Source: Otatea glauca
Lineage: Eukaryota > Streptophyta > Magnoliopsida > Poales > Poaceae
Assembly: GCA_036346275.1 (NCBI GenBank)
Contig: CM070713.1
Coordinates: 71,478,382 to 71,542,381 of the forward strand
Reading direction: 5' to 3'
DNA: 64,000 nt
Made by a program: the position numbers and the translations under genes. Positions within the stretch are counted from its first letter, which is position 1; each line of letters opens with the position of its first letter. Below the pieces are notes generated by a model that worked only from the letters and a program-made list of their open reading frames with translations, was not told where the DNA came from and ran no database searches. Positions 1 to 13,042 of this stretch are shown here, piece after piece.

Positions 1-341
1 ACCACGTCCGTTATGTAATCGACGGCGCATCTTGGTCATATTGATCACTGCAGTTACTGGTCACATTGATCACTGAAACGGCAAAAACAAACCGCTTCCG
101 CCCAGCACATCACGTCACGTCTCGACTCGCACACGGCTTGGCGCGCGCGCACGCGTGTGGCACAACCTTTACCCTTTTTCACCTTGATAATTGAGACACA
201 CACAACTCAACTATTTAAGTTGGTCAAACCTTCTCTCAATTACCCATATAATACTAAACCAATTTCATGACTCCTAGTATTTAATGGGCCTTTTGGAATT
301 TCTATTAAATTAATTATGGGCCATCCCATAATAATCTAACA
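1..341 (-). repeat. possible edge of a copia-type LTR
   Basis: Read on the minus strand, the segment starts at 341 with TGTTAGATTATTATGG and continues with a GGCCCA-containing AT-rich stretch. This resembles the 5' start of some grass Ty1/copia LTRs. The element would run off the left edge of the window. No second LTR, target duplication or coding domain is visible, so the call rests on resemblance alone. Confidence 0.25.
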
Positions 342-1330
342 ATATGTGTTATATATGTGTTACTGTGTTAGTGTCTATTTTAGTATCACTTTTGCAAAAA
401 AAACTCCTTGTGGCAATAGAACAAAAGGTAGATGTATTATTGAACAAAAAAGTCCGTACCGTATTGACCAAAAGAAATCACGTCAAAAAAATTGAATTAA
501 ATTTCCTTAATTTTGTATAAAAGGTTGATGTATTATTGAAAAATAGCAAGAGAAAACACTTTTTTTTTTACAGAAAACAGCAAGGAAGACCCCTCCTGTA
601 TAAGAGAAAGAAATTGTGTCATCTAAAAGAGTTTTGGAGTAAATATCATTTGCTGTATCATTTACTTGTGCTATTTAAATTAAATATTTGTTAATTCCCA
701 CTTCACATGACCCTTCATCTAAGCACGGTAATAAAATTGAAGTGGAAAGCTTAATCACGTGGTAATAGAAAACATAAGTGAGAAAGGTAGCGAAGATATA
801 ATAAACATTCCTCTTTGTCTAAGCATGGTAATAAAGACAAAATTTATTTTCTCTACAGGTTCATTCTACTCCCTAGATTTATATCTATAGTGTGCGCTAT
901 ATATATGTTAGTGTCTATTTTAGTATCCCTAAATGTCTCAATACTTGTATTAGTGTCTATCTTAGGTGCTAGTGTGTATAAGTGTCTAGCTTACGTGCAA
1001 ATGTGCAATTCTATCCATTGTTTCTGAAATTGAACGGCAGAGAAACAAGGGGTGATGTGGTGCCTCCCTGTGCTTTATTTTGAACTCAACTTTTATCATT
1101 TTAGTACCCATCAAATATCTCAATATAAAGTTCTAGAGTACATGTATGTCTTATCTTCAGTCCAACTCAATAGAGGACTCTAGTGTATAAATGTCTTCTT
1201 CATGTGAACACTGCAATTTTGTTACATTTGCTATGGGACACGGTAAAATCATGGCTTCGCTATAAGACACTACAAAATTATGGCTCTTTGTTGTAGAACA
1301 ACACCAATTAAAATATCATTTGTAGCAAAG
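342..1330. other. AT-rich intergenic DNA with short direct repeats
   Basis: No gene is seen. Short direct repeats occur: a GTTAGTGTCTATTTTAGTAT motif near 367 and again near 907, a GATGTATTATTGAA motif near 431 and 527, and a TAAGCAYGGTAATAAA motif near 720 and 822. These could be traces of an old element, but no boundaries can be set. The short ORF at 815-1027 has no recognisable domain and AT-rich, noncoding-like composition. Confidence 0.4.
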
Positions 1331-1753
1331 TCAAAAGAGAGACAGGGGGCTGTCCCTTAAAGCCACAGCAGAAGCGGCCCTTGAATCTGTAGGCCCCCGG
1401 TGTCGTGCTTCGCCTCGGCTTCGGCCTCCTCCCCATCTCGGCTCGCCTCCTCCCTGGTCGGCCGCCTCCGCCACGCGCTCGGCCTCCTCCCCGGTCGCCC
1501 ACTCAGCCTCTGCCCCGCCGCCTCCGTACCGCTCGGCTTCCGCCAGGTGCTCGCCTCGGCCCACCGCCTCATGCTGCTCGGCCTCCTCTCGCTTGCCCGC
1601 CTCGCTCTGGTGCTCGGCCTCGCCCGCCGCCTCGCAAGGCTTGCTGCTCGCCTCGCCTGCCGGATTTGGGGAGGCAGAGATGAGGAAGAGAGGACTAAAG
1701 AAAAGACACAAAACCACAGCTAGTTTACCAAATGATCTCTCAAGAAAAGCCAC
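1331..1753 (-). CDS. doubtful ORF in a GC-rich island, hydrophobic N-terminus then Ala/Glu/Gly-rich repeats
   Basis: A 140-residue open frame begins with a signal-peptide-like stretch (basic and aromatic residues, then about 15 hydrophobic residues) and continues as low-complexity Ala/Glu/Gly/Arg-rich sequence. The DNA at 1400-1650 is an imperfect array of CGGCCTCCTCCC-like units, so open frames exist on both strands and may simply reflect base composition. The island sits abruptly in AT-rich DNA, and AAAGCCACAG motifs occur near both edges (about 1359 and 1746). It could be a gene fragment carried by a Pack-type transposon or a simple GC-rich expansion. I recognise no family. Confidence 0.2.
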   Translation of the reverse strand: MAFLERSFGKLAVVLCLFFSPLFLISASPNPAGEASSKPCEAAGEAEHQSEAGKREEAEQHEAVGRGEHLAEAERYGGGGAEAEWATGEEAERVAEAADQGGGEPRWGGGRSRGEARHRGPTDSRAASAVALRDSPLSLF

Positions 1754-1985
1754 AGTCGCCAGCTACAACAACTTTTCAGCCCAGCGATAGCCCCCCGAAT
1801 AGGACCAAGGGCGGAAGAATGTCAAATATGCCCTTCAGATGGACCCATTGCTTGTGTACTAGACGAACAATATAACGGGAAGATTTAGGAATGCCGCTAG
1901 AGTTTGGCCTTTGGGGGTGCTAACCGATGCGGTCGGATCCTAGTGTAGGCTATTCAGCTCAACCACGATTGAATTGGTTCAGGAT

Positions 1986-3580
1986 GTAAGCATCTAGGTC
2001 CCTAATTTCATATGTTTATGTGTTTTGGTAATTAATGATGTTTGTTTATCGAGAATAACTATGTTTCAAAGTTTTAAGATGAGTCAGTGCTTGACATTGA
2101 CATATTAGGAGTTCTTGGTATTCATAGATCCCAAAATGTGCAAATAATGGTAAAGCATGAAGATTAAAGACCTTATGACTAGAACTGATCCGACTTCAGA
2201 CCATTTTAGTGATAGGTTTTACTTTCTCTTTGACTTTACTATTAAGGGGGGTTTAAGGGTAATAGTTTGAGCTTGGTGAGGTTGGGTAGCTAATTGTGAT
2301 GCACGTTAGATCTATCAAGTCAAAGGAAGTCAAGAAACCAGGTGGGGATGCCAAATTTGAAATATGTGTGAAATTTCAGACTTGGTTAGAAAATTCAAAG
2401 TTAAGTCGAATTATATGACTAGGTCGAATCACCAGCCAGATTAATTCAATAGAGAGCATGCCTAAAGGATTTGAATGGGAGTCAGATGAGTCGAGTGACA
2501 CGAAGCACATGCTAGATCAATTTTATAGAGGATATGTTTTTGAGATACAACGGAAGTCGGATGATTCGAATGACCCAGACTATAGGTCAGATGAATTGTA
2601 TAGAGAAGTGCTCAAAAGGATCTGGATGATCTGAGTGGGTCGAACTAAGGGTCGGACCAATATGACAAAGACTTGGTCTGAGTTGATCTTTATGTGAGTC
2701 GGATGATCTGAGTAAATCGAAGCATGACCTTGATCAATTTCGCAGAGAAGGTGTTTCTTAAAAAATTGCACTAGCTCGGATAATCTGAGCCAAATGAATG
2801 ATCCTAGTATGTTAGATAATCTGAGTTGATTCACGTGATCAGAGTATGTGGAACGGCTATATTTTGACCGTTGGAATCGTTTAAGCCAAATAATCTGAGT
2901 TGGTGATGATGCAACTCAAAAAGATATTTTGAAATATCTATGCTATAAATAGACCCTATGGGGTTTAAGTGATAGCTCATGTGATTCCATTTCAGTTTGT
3001 ATTTATTGAGGAGCTTGAGGGTAATTTGAAGTTTGGATTGAAGATCTTGAGTGCTTGAGAGAGTAGATCACACCTGGTTATGCGTCACTTTTAGTTGCTC
3101 AACCTTGCTGGGTTCAAATGAACACTTTGGGTTTATTACTCTTAGAGATTGACGTCTCCTAGACGGTTTGGAAACGTTGACTTGGTGACCTTCTTTGTAG
3201 GAGGTTGTAGAAGGCACCGGAAGGCTTGTGAAGGTTTGAAGTCTAACTATCCAGTGTGGAGAAGAACTACCACGAGTGGATGGCTTGAGCGTTTGAGTGG
3301 TCTCAAATCGGAGCTAGACTCTTGTGAGAGTGCTCTAACGAAAATTAGGGGAGATCGCCAAATCTCCGAGACCTCGGTGAAAAAATCGATTATGTTAGTT
3401 ATCTCTTTTCTATTTTTGCAATTACATTATGCATTTCAATTGGAATTTGATCTCAAAACCTCACTAAAAATCCTAGTCACTTAGGTTGGGCAAGTAAATA
3501 TTATTTTTTTAATTATTCTTAATATAAAGAATCTCAATTCACCCTCTTCCTCCTTCTCAGTCATCTGATCCACTTCACGT
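1986..3580 (+). repeat. degenerate LTR, SIRE/Maximus-like (copia)
   Basis: The segment begins TGTAAGCATCTAGGTCCC, contains a gene-free 1.6-kb body with a TATA-like CTATAAATAGACC near 2941, and ends in a pyrimidine-rich AATTCACCCTCTTCC block followed by TGATCCACTTCACG. That arrangement (LTR body, TATAAATA, then a CACCC-rich end before a primer-binding-like site) resembles the long LTRs of SIRE/Maximus copia elements. No polyprotein follows, so it is a solo or truncated LTR. The ORF at 3149-3484 lies inside it and has no domain. Boundaries are approximate and no target duplication was identified. Confidence 0.35.
2400..2900 (+). repeat. degenerate GGATGATCYGAGT motif array
   Basis: Variants of the motif GTCGGATGATCTGAGT recur irregularly about ten times, for example near 2480, 2552, 2620, 2698, 2776, 2816 and 2886. 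Spacing is uneven and copies are diverged. Such internally repetitive LTR segments are known in SIRE/Maximus-type copia elements. Confidence 0.5.
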
Positions 3581-3667
3581 GGGAATCGCAAGTCATTTAC
3601 AAAAATAATTGGAAGACACCACAAGTCTAGTGGCGAATGTACTGTGTTTTTTGAAAAAGCTATAGAC

Positions 3668-3963
3668 CATGTTTGTATAGGCTTAGGTTTTTTAACTTAT
3701 AGCTTAAAATTAGTTTTGGGCTTAAACAGCTTAAAAGCTATCAGCTTTTATACGTGGTAGAGGTAGATAATTTTACCTTAACTTTAGTAGTATTAGTCTA
3801 GAACCATTCCTCAATAAGCCAAAAAAGCCCTTGCCTGATGGTTTTTGGCTTATAGTTATATAGAGACTTATGGTTTTTGAAAAAGTCAAAATAAAAAGCT
3901 ACTTATTTGTTTAGACTTTAGTTTTTTTACTTTTAAACCGATGAAAAAGCCCAAACTAACATG
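3668..3963. mobile_element. possible hAT-like MITE
   Basis: The left end CATGTTTGTATAGGCTT and the inverted right end (CATGTTAGTTTGGGCTT on the minus strand) form imperfect terminal inverted repeats around a noncoding AT-rich core. The core itself contains inverted GGCTTATAG and GCTTTTTTGGCTTAT-type motifs. This fits small nonautonomous DNA transposons of grasses. A clean 8-bp target duplication is not evident. Confidence 0.4.
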
Positions 3964-6655
3964 ACTATGAAATTGAGTATTTTGGTGTAATCTCTTTGGT
4001 TATTTTGTGCAGATTCCATATGGTATTCTTATCCCCTCGTATTTGTTTGGTTACCTAATTTTCGGTAAATCTTACATCAAAAATTGTCTTGTTGAATACG
4101 TTCATCTCTCTTTAATGTATTTCACTGTTTGCAGAGCAAACAAGGTAGTGGTTCATGCTTCCTGCATCCAAGATATTTCCCCAAAAAATATTAAGGCAAC
4201 CTGTCAATGCCTTCCCAACCATATGAAAACCAGCCCCTGTGTAATTCTAGTACTTTTATTCTCTTCAGAACATACTAACACCGTTATGCCAACTCTAATC
4301 ATAACAAATTAAAAATTATACTAGTTTAGACATCATCGTTGGTTCCGCCATATTGATCACCAACAACTCTTTATGCTTAATCAGCTGGACAAAATTGTCC
4401 TGCAACGCTTAAAAACTGTGACTAGAACGTCAGAAGAGCTAGAGCAGGGCCTGGGCTGCATACAAATCACGAGTTAATTAATTGCTTACATTAAGATCCT
4501 AAAGAGAAGGCACCGCATCACCTAAAGCCTAAAACGAAAAGCCAACATACTCCCCAGACGTGTGCACTTGCATCCGATGGTTGGTGGGATAGCAGCAACT
4601 CACCACACCACTATCTTGAGACCTACGTCAATAGGAACAACCATACGACAACAGGTGCGACGGCGACGCTAACCAGAACCAGAACCTAGCATTGGCATAG
4701 TAGTAGTACCCAACAAATGTTGCTTTTCTTTTCTTTTTCTTGATCTCGATCGATAGAAAAAAGAGGTCAATGTGCGACGAGGAGCAGGTGATGCGATTTG
4801 CCTTTATTTTGCCCGGTTATCTGACAGAATATATGCTGGGCTAGGGAAAGAATAGAGCTGCAGAAAATTCCTGTAGTAGCCGTATCGCGAAGATAAGCTT
4901 TGCTAAAGATGTGTTTACATATCGATCCCCAAGTTCAGACCACGATTAGAAGTGCCTGAGCTTCAGCTTAGTCTATGTAGTACTACTACTATACATAGAC
5001 ATTGCCCCATCTTACTTACTGAAGAAGTCAACTTCTACGTTGATGTGGCCAGATATTAAGCTCTTATGACTCAGTCTAGTTTATGGTTGGGTCGTGGACC
5101 TCGTGGTGATTGGTCGATCAGGTGCAAGGATACATGTCAACTGCATATGTTGTAGCATCTTGTGTGTTGTCTTGATGTGCAAGATTTAGCAAGCCATTTG
5201 ATGCCCGTATCCCTTCGAGGCTTCGAGGCATCTCGTCATCTAGCTGCCTGGTCGCTTTTAAAAGCACGCATTGTGTACGGTTTATTAGATCAAAAACATC
5301 TTTCTTTTCTTTCTTCCTTACCAAGGACGATCACAGTCAGGCATCGTTGGCCGGCCACTTTTGCAGCGATATCACAGCCCTACTGCCTACGAGCTACGCT
5401 ACTCATCGAATTGCAGTTTGTCTCATGCTCTGGTAAAAAAAATGCCTGGCAATGGCGCCTGATCAGCCAAGCTGCCAAATCACTTGAATCGATCTTTCAA
5501 TTCCCGTTTTGCTCGTAATTTTGTCAATATAATAAGATGAGCACAGAAATTTTACAGGAAACAATTTAATTCCTGCACTCTAAATTGGGTTTGTCACATT
5601 ACTCCATTGCAAAAGGATCTGGTACATTAATTACTTAATTGCTAATGCACATTCGTACAGTGTACTGGCCTCATTCGCGTATCTCGACAATCAACGAAGA
5701 GGCAGCAGAATTGCAGAGCATAAGATGGAGCTCGTTGTAATCTAGCTTACAATGCTTTTATACATCATCCTTGTATTACGAGCAGTATAAATCTTAAACA
5801 AGCAAAGAGTAAATAATCATAATGTACCTTTCTTTTACATTTTAATATTATATAACTTTAAAATAGTAATAATATATAGAAGCACGTCACGTGTACTGCA
5901 ATTTGCAGAGGTTTCCAAAGCTCTTGGTGTGGACTGTGGAGCCACGGTGCAAGGCATTTTTGTACTCTACTGAATACTGATGTCAATTTTTTACGTCAAA
6001 TGTCAAAAGGCGTTTATGACAATATGGTAATTGCATGTTGGGATGTTCCCGTTAAGCCTTACTACGTGAAACTTTCTGTGGATGAGTCACCATGACAGGC
6101 GACAGCATGGCATCTCATTAGCAGGTGGAGCCCACAGTGCGAGTGAGACGAGACGTCATCGTGAGGTCAGCAATACATCAACCTGCACGCCCAAAGTCCA
6201 GGCTGTCGAGGGAGCCGGAGGAGTCTTTGCACATGGATGCGGTGGAGCCGTGGTGATGCAATGCCCGGTGGCAGCGGCAGTTGAGACTGACTGGTGGGCC
6301 CCCCTACCTCTCTCAAATGAGGACAGCAGGTGAGCTGGCCGGTAGGCTGAGTAGTGACTGGTCACCGGTAGACTTTTGTTTTGGTCGCACTCGTACAACT
6401 TAATGTCAATAGAATTATGCACCCAATCCTGTACCGTCTATTTGGACTGTTTGAAACGCAAGAATTTTTAAATTTCTACGAAAATTAAACTATTTTTTGT
6501 CAAAAAAACATGTGCAATGCATGTGTTTCAAACGACGCATTATAGAGTTCTATGCAAAAAAAGAGCATAATTGAGAAAGACTTATCCTGTCCGGACAAAG
6601 CGTCGGCTCGTATCATAAGGCTACCTTGCCTTTGAGTTCAGGTACGGTGACAGTA
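3964..6655. other. intergenic, nothing recognised
   Basis: I see no coding domain, RNA gene or clear transposon boundary. Open frames at 4007-4312, 5162-5518 and 6082-6333 are short, overlap frames on the other strand and lack any recognisable motif. Confidence 0.5.
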
Positions 6656-6922
6656 CACTCTATCCGTCCAAGTTTATAGGACGAATTTTTTTAATGATCT
6701 TATTTATAAATATATGGTGTATTTCATATTTTAATGGAAATTTAGTGTTATGTTCCTTTGTATCCCTAATAAATATCCATCTTTATTTTATATTACCTAC
6801 ATGCATGTATTGAATATAGTGCTTATAAATAATAATTAGAGAAAATCTAGTTATTTTTAATATCTTCTTAATCTATACGTTAAAAGAAAATATGCCGTAT
6901 AAACTTGGACGGATGCATCGAG
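6656..6922. mobile_element. Stowaway-type MITE (Tc1/mariner-derived)
   Basis: Terminal inverted repeats share CCGTCCAAGTTTATA: the left end starts CACTCTATCCGTCC, and the right end, read on the minus strand, starts CTCGATGCATCCGTCC. TA dinucleotides flank both ends (6654-6655 and 6923-6924), as expected for a Stowaway target duplication. Length is about 267 bp with a noncoding AT-rich core, within the usual size range. It depends on an unlinked mariner-like transposase. Confidence 0.75.
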
Positions 6923-6924
6923 TA

Positions 6925-7419
6925 TATCACTACCCTTGAAGTTGGACCGGGGAGGTGACACATTAAAACTTTTAGCGTGCAACAAGCACGAAAAAGAGAG
7001 GGAGAAGGAATGGTAATTTATTTATGTACCACTGCCGTCAAGCTTTACCTCGCTCCTAATGTCACTCGTGCTGTATGCTACATACACAACCGGACACGAC
7101 GGTTATGAAGGTGAGGTATATATGACCATTTTTGGTCAATAGGACATTCACATACAGTTTGAAGGATCACAAATGATGATCAGAGGAGACGAATGATCAA
7201 AAATTAAATTTTACCTCTAAAGAAATCAAGCTAAAGCCTTCAGATATTAAATGGAAGTGGAAAAATCAATTTTAAGAGTTTTTAGCTCTAGACCGTCACT
7301 ACCGTCTATGTAGGAGCGGTACTACTGCTATGAACAGTAAAATCAGGTATATTAACAATAAAAATCAGCACGATCTCAAAACCAAAATCGATGAATCTTT
7401 TGATCGGCTGATCGAAAAC
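6925..7419. other. noncoding host sequence left of the solo LTR
   Basis: No gene. Near 7300-7330 there is a GAGCGGTACTACTGCT motif resembling the TACCGC array at 14480-14740. The solo LTR at 7420-13042 may therefore have split one older repeat-rich element that extended from about 7.1 to 14.9 kb. This is an inference. Confidence 0.35.
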
Positions 7420-10400
7420 TGTAACGACCCCCATTTTTTTTTCATAAATGCTAAAATGAGAATTTTATGTGCATACAGTACTAGCCCCATGATCAGTGGC
7501 TAGTACGAACATTTATAACGATTGGAATCACAACCATACATCATATTATTAAAGGGAAAGCTGTTTATACATTATGTTTTACAAATTAGAGTATATATAT
7601 ATAGCAGAAGAAGTAAGGTCTTGTAGTGTGCCCGTCCAACCCTCAGACAACTGACAAGGCATAAATCCCTAGAAGACTGCGTTATTGAAATTCTAGCATC
7701 CTGCGATGAAAAGTATGCTTTGGAGCTTCGTTTTCCTTATCCACCTAAAACAACATATTAAGCAATGATGAGTAATTTCGTACTTCGCAAGACATAAGTA
7801 GTATTTGCAAATGCAGAAATGCAGGCTATGTCAAGGGAAGCTTCTACGGTTAATTTGCATAAAGCAACATTGAATTTGTAAAAACAAGTTGCAATTTAGA
7901 AACAGAAATTGTAAAATCATATTTGACTAATATAAAAGTAAGTAAAGCATAAGTAATAACTCACAGTCCTCTATGACGTGAGCAACGAGATATCCAATTC
8001 CTGCCAAAACCATTCCTTGCCAACACGAGGCAAAACAAATGAAACCAAGCTATTTTGAAAATAATAAAATAACTAACTATGTGAGGACGTTACCAAGTGC
8101 TCTTGACCGTGAGTGCGGCTAATCAATTAGATTTACAGTATGCAGAGGTGTACAACTTTACCCACAAGACATGATCGACTCTTTGTGCAATCGATAGCAC
8201 ACTTCCTTTGGTGTATCGCAGAGAGTCATGACATAACCGTTACATTACCTAGACCTGACTTTATACCAGCCCGGTGATGTTAAGCCCTCGCTATGGTGGC
8301 AGAAACTCACATATATATAAAATATGATATCATTCTCTCAAAAACAGTCGGTCACTGTTTCTCCACATAGCAAGACGTATACCGTTGTATCGACATGCAT
8401 TTACCCACACCTCGTTGTGGAAGCCCCTTCCAAGCAAGCCTAACCGGAATGCTTGTACTACTCGAGCCTAACAATGTACAAAGCCAATTCTAAGCAACTT
8501 AATAGGTTAAGACTGTCTCATACCAGCACTCGTGGTTGTACGGTTTTCTTGGCTTGTAAGCAACCCATAGCTCGGTCCTTAATCCGACACAGACGATACT
8601 TCTCCCTACACTACGTGCAAATCCATATGCACAATGGGCTATTTCCAATAATCGTTCGCATCAAAACATAGTTTTATTTTCATTTTTATCGAAATACCAG
8701 TATCACAATTTCCCAACATGTCCAACATTTTCCATTATGTCCAAAATCATTATTTATAATGAACAGCATATCCAACCATTCGTTATCCCAATCTAAGGCA
8801 TGACTAAGCGTGTGTAAATATAATCGAGTATACCCATTTGACATTATTAAACTGTCTAACCTTATTCTAGGGTTATCAAGGTTCACATATCCATACTTAT
8901 CAAGGAAGTTAGATATATCTACCAGTACCACAATATAGCAAATTTACAGAAAATACGCGCATGCATAATTTGATTTGATAAAACAAAGGGAAAATTAAAT
9001 ACTGGGATCAATATGATCAAAGAGGGTGTTTGCCTTGCTTAATTGCCGTTTACGATGAAGTCGTGGTTGTCATTGACGTTGTCGACGATGGAGTTAATAA
9101 CGTCGAGTTCTACACGTCGTTCAGCGGAAATATAGCAAATGACAAACTTTAATAAGGGTAAAAAGAAGACAGACATAAAACCAAGTAGAGACTTACTGTA
9201 GAAAACAAGAATGGTTTAGGGTTGTATGATTTCGGATTCTCGCGATTTAGCCGAATATATACATACATATCGTTAACGGCTTTTATGTTGAACGACGCAT
9301 GATTTCTTTTATAGATTATTTATTCTTGTTTTATAAATTCAAGAGGTTAAGATTATGTATTCTTGTATTTATAATTTCGAATTCTAGATGCTAAAATTAT
9401 TTGGATTAATAGAATTACAACATTAGTCAATATGTTGTATGTTATGCATGAATAGAACTTAATCCTTAATTGATTTTGCATAAGCAGTTTCGAATGTGTT
9501 GGATCTGATAAGTTAAGCTATTGGATATATATATATATATTCATGATCTAAAGAAGGTTACGGTGATACAAATATTTTGATGACTGATTTCTCATTTATG
9601 AAGTTAGTTTTATTCATATTATGAATTTCAGATATCATAATACTTGGAGTTATTTTGCTAATAGGATTTATATGCAAAGCACGATGAAATGAGATTATTT
9701 CTTCAGAACAGGGTAGCCTTTATTTTGGGGAGCATTCCTAAGCTAATTTCATAAATTTTAGGATTTAGACGAGACATTTTATTCATTACTGAAATAGCTT
9801 ATATGGTATTAAGGTTTTCGTTATAAGGAACCATATTTCGTTTTAAGTTTACGACTACACTAAACATGATTACTCAATCATTTTTATAGTATTAGTAGGG
9901 TATGATCCTAGCAGGGTTTTAAGACTAGTTTTGCGTTATTTTGATTTTGGCCGCGATAGTTTATAAACATGTGAAGATTAAAGTCTTTTACAGTCTCTAT
10001 TCCGAACTAGACCTTTTTCCGGCTAACATGATCTTACCTTTAAGAATATGCTGAGACTAGCCTTACCTAATCTGATACTTGATGTATGAGGTTTTATACA
10101 TATGTTTTTGATTCCCAACTATATACAAACCATAGGATGGCATATTTCGGTTAAGTATAAACCATGATTTGTTATAATGATTCTGATGGTATTACAAGGT
10201 CTAATTTTTATAAGATATTTCAGATTTGGTTTTTCATGAACCATGACTTTACTTTTTACTATACATATATATTCTTTTACAGAGGTAAAGCTTATGGTTT
10301 TCATGCCAATTAAGTTTTTGCTTATGCAAACTATTGTGGCTGTAAAGTAACTGAGTTTCATGGTCCATTCTACATATATACATGCATATTCATATATATC

Positions 10401-13042
10401 TTTTACACTAGGGTCTCGTTCTTATTCATGAAGCAATTCAAGTCAAGATTATTTATTAAGTATTTTAGCATACTCAGGCAATCTACTGACATAATAGCAT
10501 TTAGAAATCATTTCTACTCATTTTGGATTTCTTTTGCATAAACTATGTATTTTTGAATATTTATAGTATTGCAATTAACCTTTATTAGAAAATGATTCAA
10601 ACATAGATGAAATTCAAATATTTCCATATATTTGGGTTGCTGGCAGTATAAGAATTCCATCAAAATTGGTTCCATTCAATTCTAAGCATGTTTGTAGAAA
10701 TTTTGTATTGATCATATTTCTACCATTCTCTTTAAATTCAAACTTCAAAATTATAAAGAGCCTATTTTCAAAATGTTTTTACATATTCTAAAATAAATTG
10801 ATTTTAGATGATTTTATAAATTTGTTTCATCTCATTTGTATTAAAAATGCAAAAGTTGTAGATAATATAATATTTTTGGTTAGGCATAATTACTGCAAAT
10901 TCAGAAAATACGCTTCGCGACACTAAAAGCGTACTTTCTGGTTTTGCACGGCTGTGTTAGAATCGGTGGCTATCATTGACATCAGGGACCCGCAGATCAA
11001 TGATCGAAAAATAGGGGACAACTAGGGCTTCGACGCCGGCGACATTACAGGCCACAGCTTGCTCGGGTGACGATGGGTATAGCACCAAGGCATCATCCCG
11101 CACCCACCAGAGGGTTTCTTCACCACCGGCAATGGTCGGAGTGAGATGCCACCGTGAGCCGCACGGTGGTTCCATGGCCGTACCGAAGACAAGCCCGCAC
11201 AAGGTTCATCTTCACCAGGAAAGGGGTTCGCAAGAATCAAAGGGGTCCTTGGGGTCCATTTTACCTGAATGTGGCGGTGGGGGTTAGTCGGTTCAGCCTG
11301 CCACCGAGCACCGTGACTGAAGAAGAAGAACAGTAGGGGCGTCGAGTGTCAAGAAGCTAATTCCTGGAATAAGATGAGGGTTTTTGATCAATGAAGGTCG
11401 TAGATGCCTTAGCTCCATGGAATTGGAAAAATAATTAATAAACCATCCCAATTTGATGTTCTCCCGAGTTCAAGGTCTATGAAATGGCGATTCACAGGGG
11501 AATTTGAGGTTTCGGCCATGCGTGACTGGAATGGGAGAATGAGAGTAAGGTGTGCGGAGTCAAGAGACACTCAAAGGCTTATATAGTGGCTTATGCACCT
11601 GCGGTTTGAATGAGAGGGACAAATGGCGGCCGCTTTGCTCATGCGCGAAGCTTCGTCCAGTCAGCACAAATTCAAAGGAAAAGACTGTCGTGGCAGAGGT
11701 ATGACGGTTGTCACTCCCGGCTGTAGTTGCGTCATCTTTGTGCTTCCCAAGACGCGTCGTGGCAGCAGATTAGTCGGCCTCCTTTGCTGCTTCTGTGCTC
11801 GGCGGGGGAAGAACCAGAAGGAAGAAGGAAGTGGGGAAACTGATGTATGGGTCCGGGACCATCGACCAGATACCAAAGGTTGGTGAGTTCGGCTGGTTTG
11901 TTTTAGTGAAGGGGCCCACTCATCATACTAAGAGAAGGAAATTCATCCCTCTTTCGTTCCGACAGCAAGGGGTAAGGTCATTAATTGTCCATAAATTTTT
12001 TGTCCATAATTTTTTTTGACAATTTTCAATTGTGAAGTTTTGATAAGGCTAATCACACTGTCAAATTTTCAGATAGAGATAAGACAAACAAATTTTATAA
12101 AAATTCTGACAATGCACTGTTTCAGATTTTTGTATTCTGTTTTTAAATTTTCTGGAGACTTATATCTCATTAATAATTTCTAAAACATTTTTTAAGAATT
12201 GCTTGAGGCCATATAATTCTTCAGTAAAATTTTAAATTTTAAATATTTTGTATTTAATTTATAAAAATTCTGACACTGTAACTTTCAGATTTTCAATCTT
12301 TCTGTTTTCGAATTTTTAAATATATAAAATTAATTTATTAATTTTTTTATATTTTTACTGTTTATAGTTATATCCTTTCAGAAAATAATATGAAATTTCT
12401 ATGTCAAAATCAAATTGTATTATTTTTATTTAATTCTGACAATGGTTGTTGTTCACTATCAAATCTCATTTACTTGCCTTTCAATTCACCATTAAGTGTG
12501 TCATATGACATTTTAAATTCATAAAAAGAGTTCTGGATATCTCTCAAGATTTTGCAGAGATTTTTTTGTTTTATTAACATAGGGTTTTATTCTTACTCAT
12601 TATTTGTTACTTCAATTGATATTAAAAAGGATTTCTCCTTTAGAGCATAATCAAGAAAATCCAAGAAAAGTCATAAAAATAAAAAAAAATCATTAAATAT
12701 AATTAAATGTTAATATTGAATTTCTCATTTTATTTTGAGTTTTGCATTGAAGAAGAGAAGAAAACAATTAGGTTAGATGTTTTTCTTAATAACCAAAATT
12801 CAGGATAATTTCAGATTTGTGGAATTTCAAAGTAATTTTTATTTCCAATTCATTTTCGTATTTTTTTAATTTGGAGTTTTATATTGTAGCTTATCCTTTT
12901 ATTAAGCTTGGATTTCAAGAAGGTGAGGAAAAGATAATGCTTTTAAATCAAAATCTTATTTCAATTAAAAGTTTTTATTTAATTTCATTTTCAAATTTTA
13001 AATGTTCATTTTTCATATTTTTAAATTTTTTGGGATGTTACA
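7420..13042 (-). mobile_element. solo LTR of a chromovirus-type Ty3/gypsy element, 5.6 kb
   Basis: The unit starts TGTAACGACC and ends GATGTTACA, and is flanked by a perfect 5-bp duplication AAAAC (7415-7419 and 13043-13047). It is collinear with, but clearly diverged from, the chromovirus LTRs at 28161-33158 and 40181-45157. Shared landmarks in order are the CTAGCACT/CTAGTACG start, a GCGCGGCTAATC-like and CTCTGCAGAGGTGTAC-like segment near 8110-8150, an AT-rich stretch, a GC-rich island at 10.9-11.95 kb and an AT-rich end. No gag or pol lies inside, so it is a solo LTR, normally made by LTR-LTR recombination. Short ORFs within it are not conserved. By collinearity the lost element was in the minus orientation. 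Confidence 0.85.
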
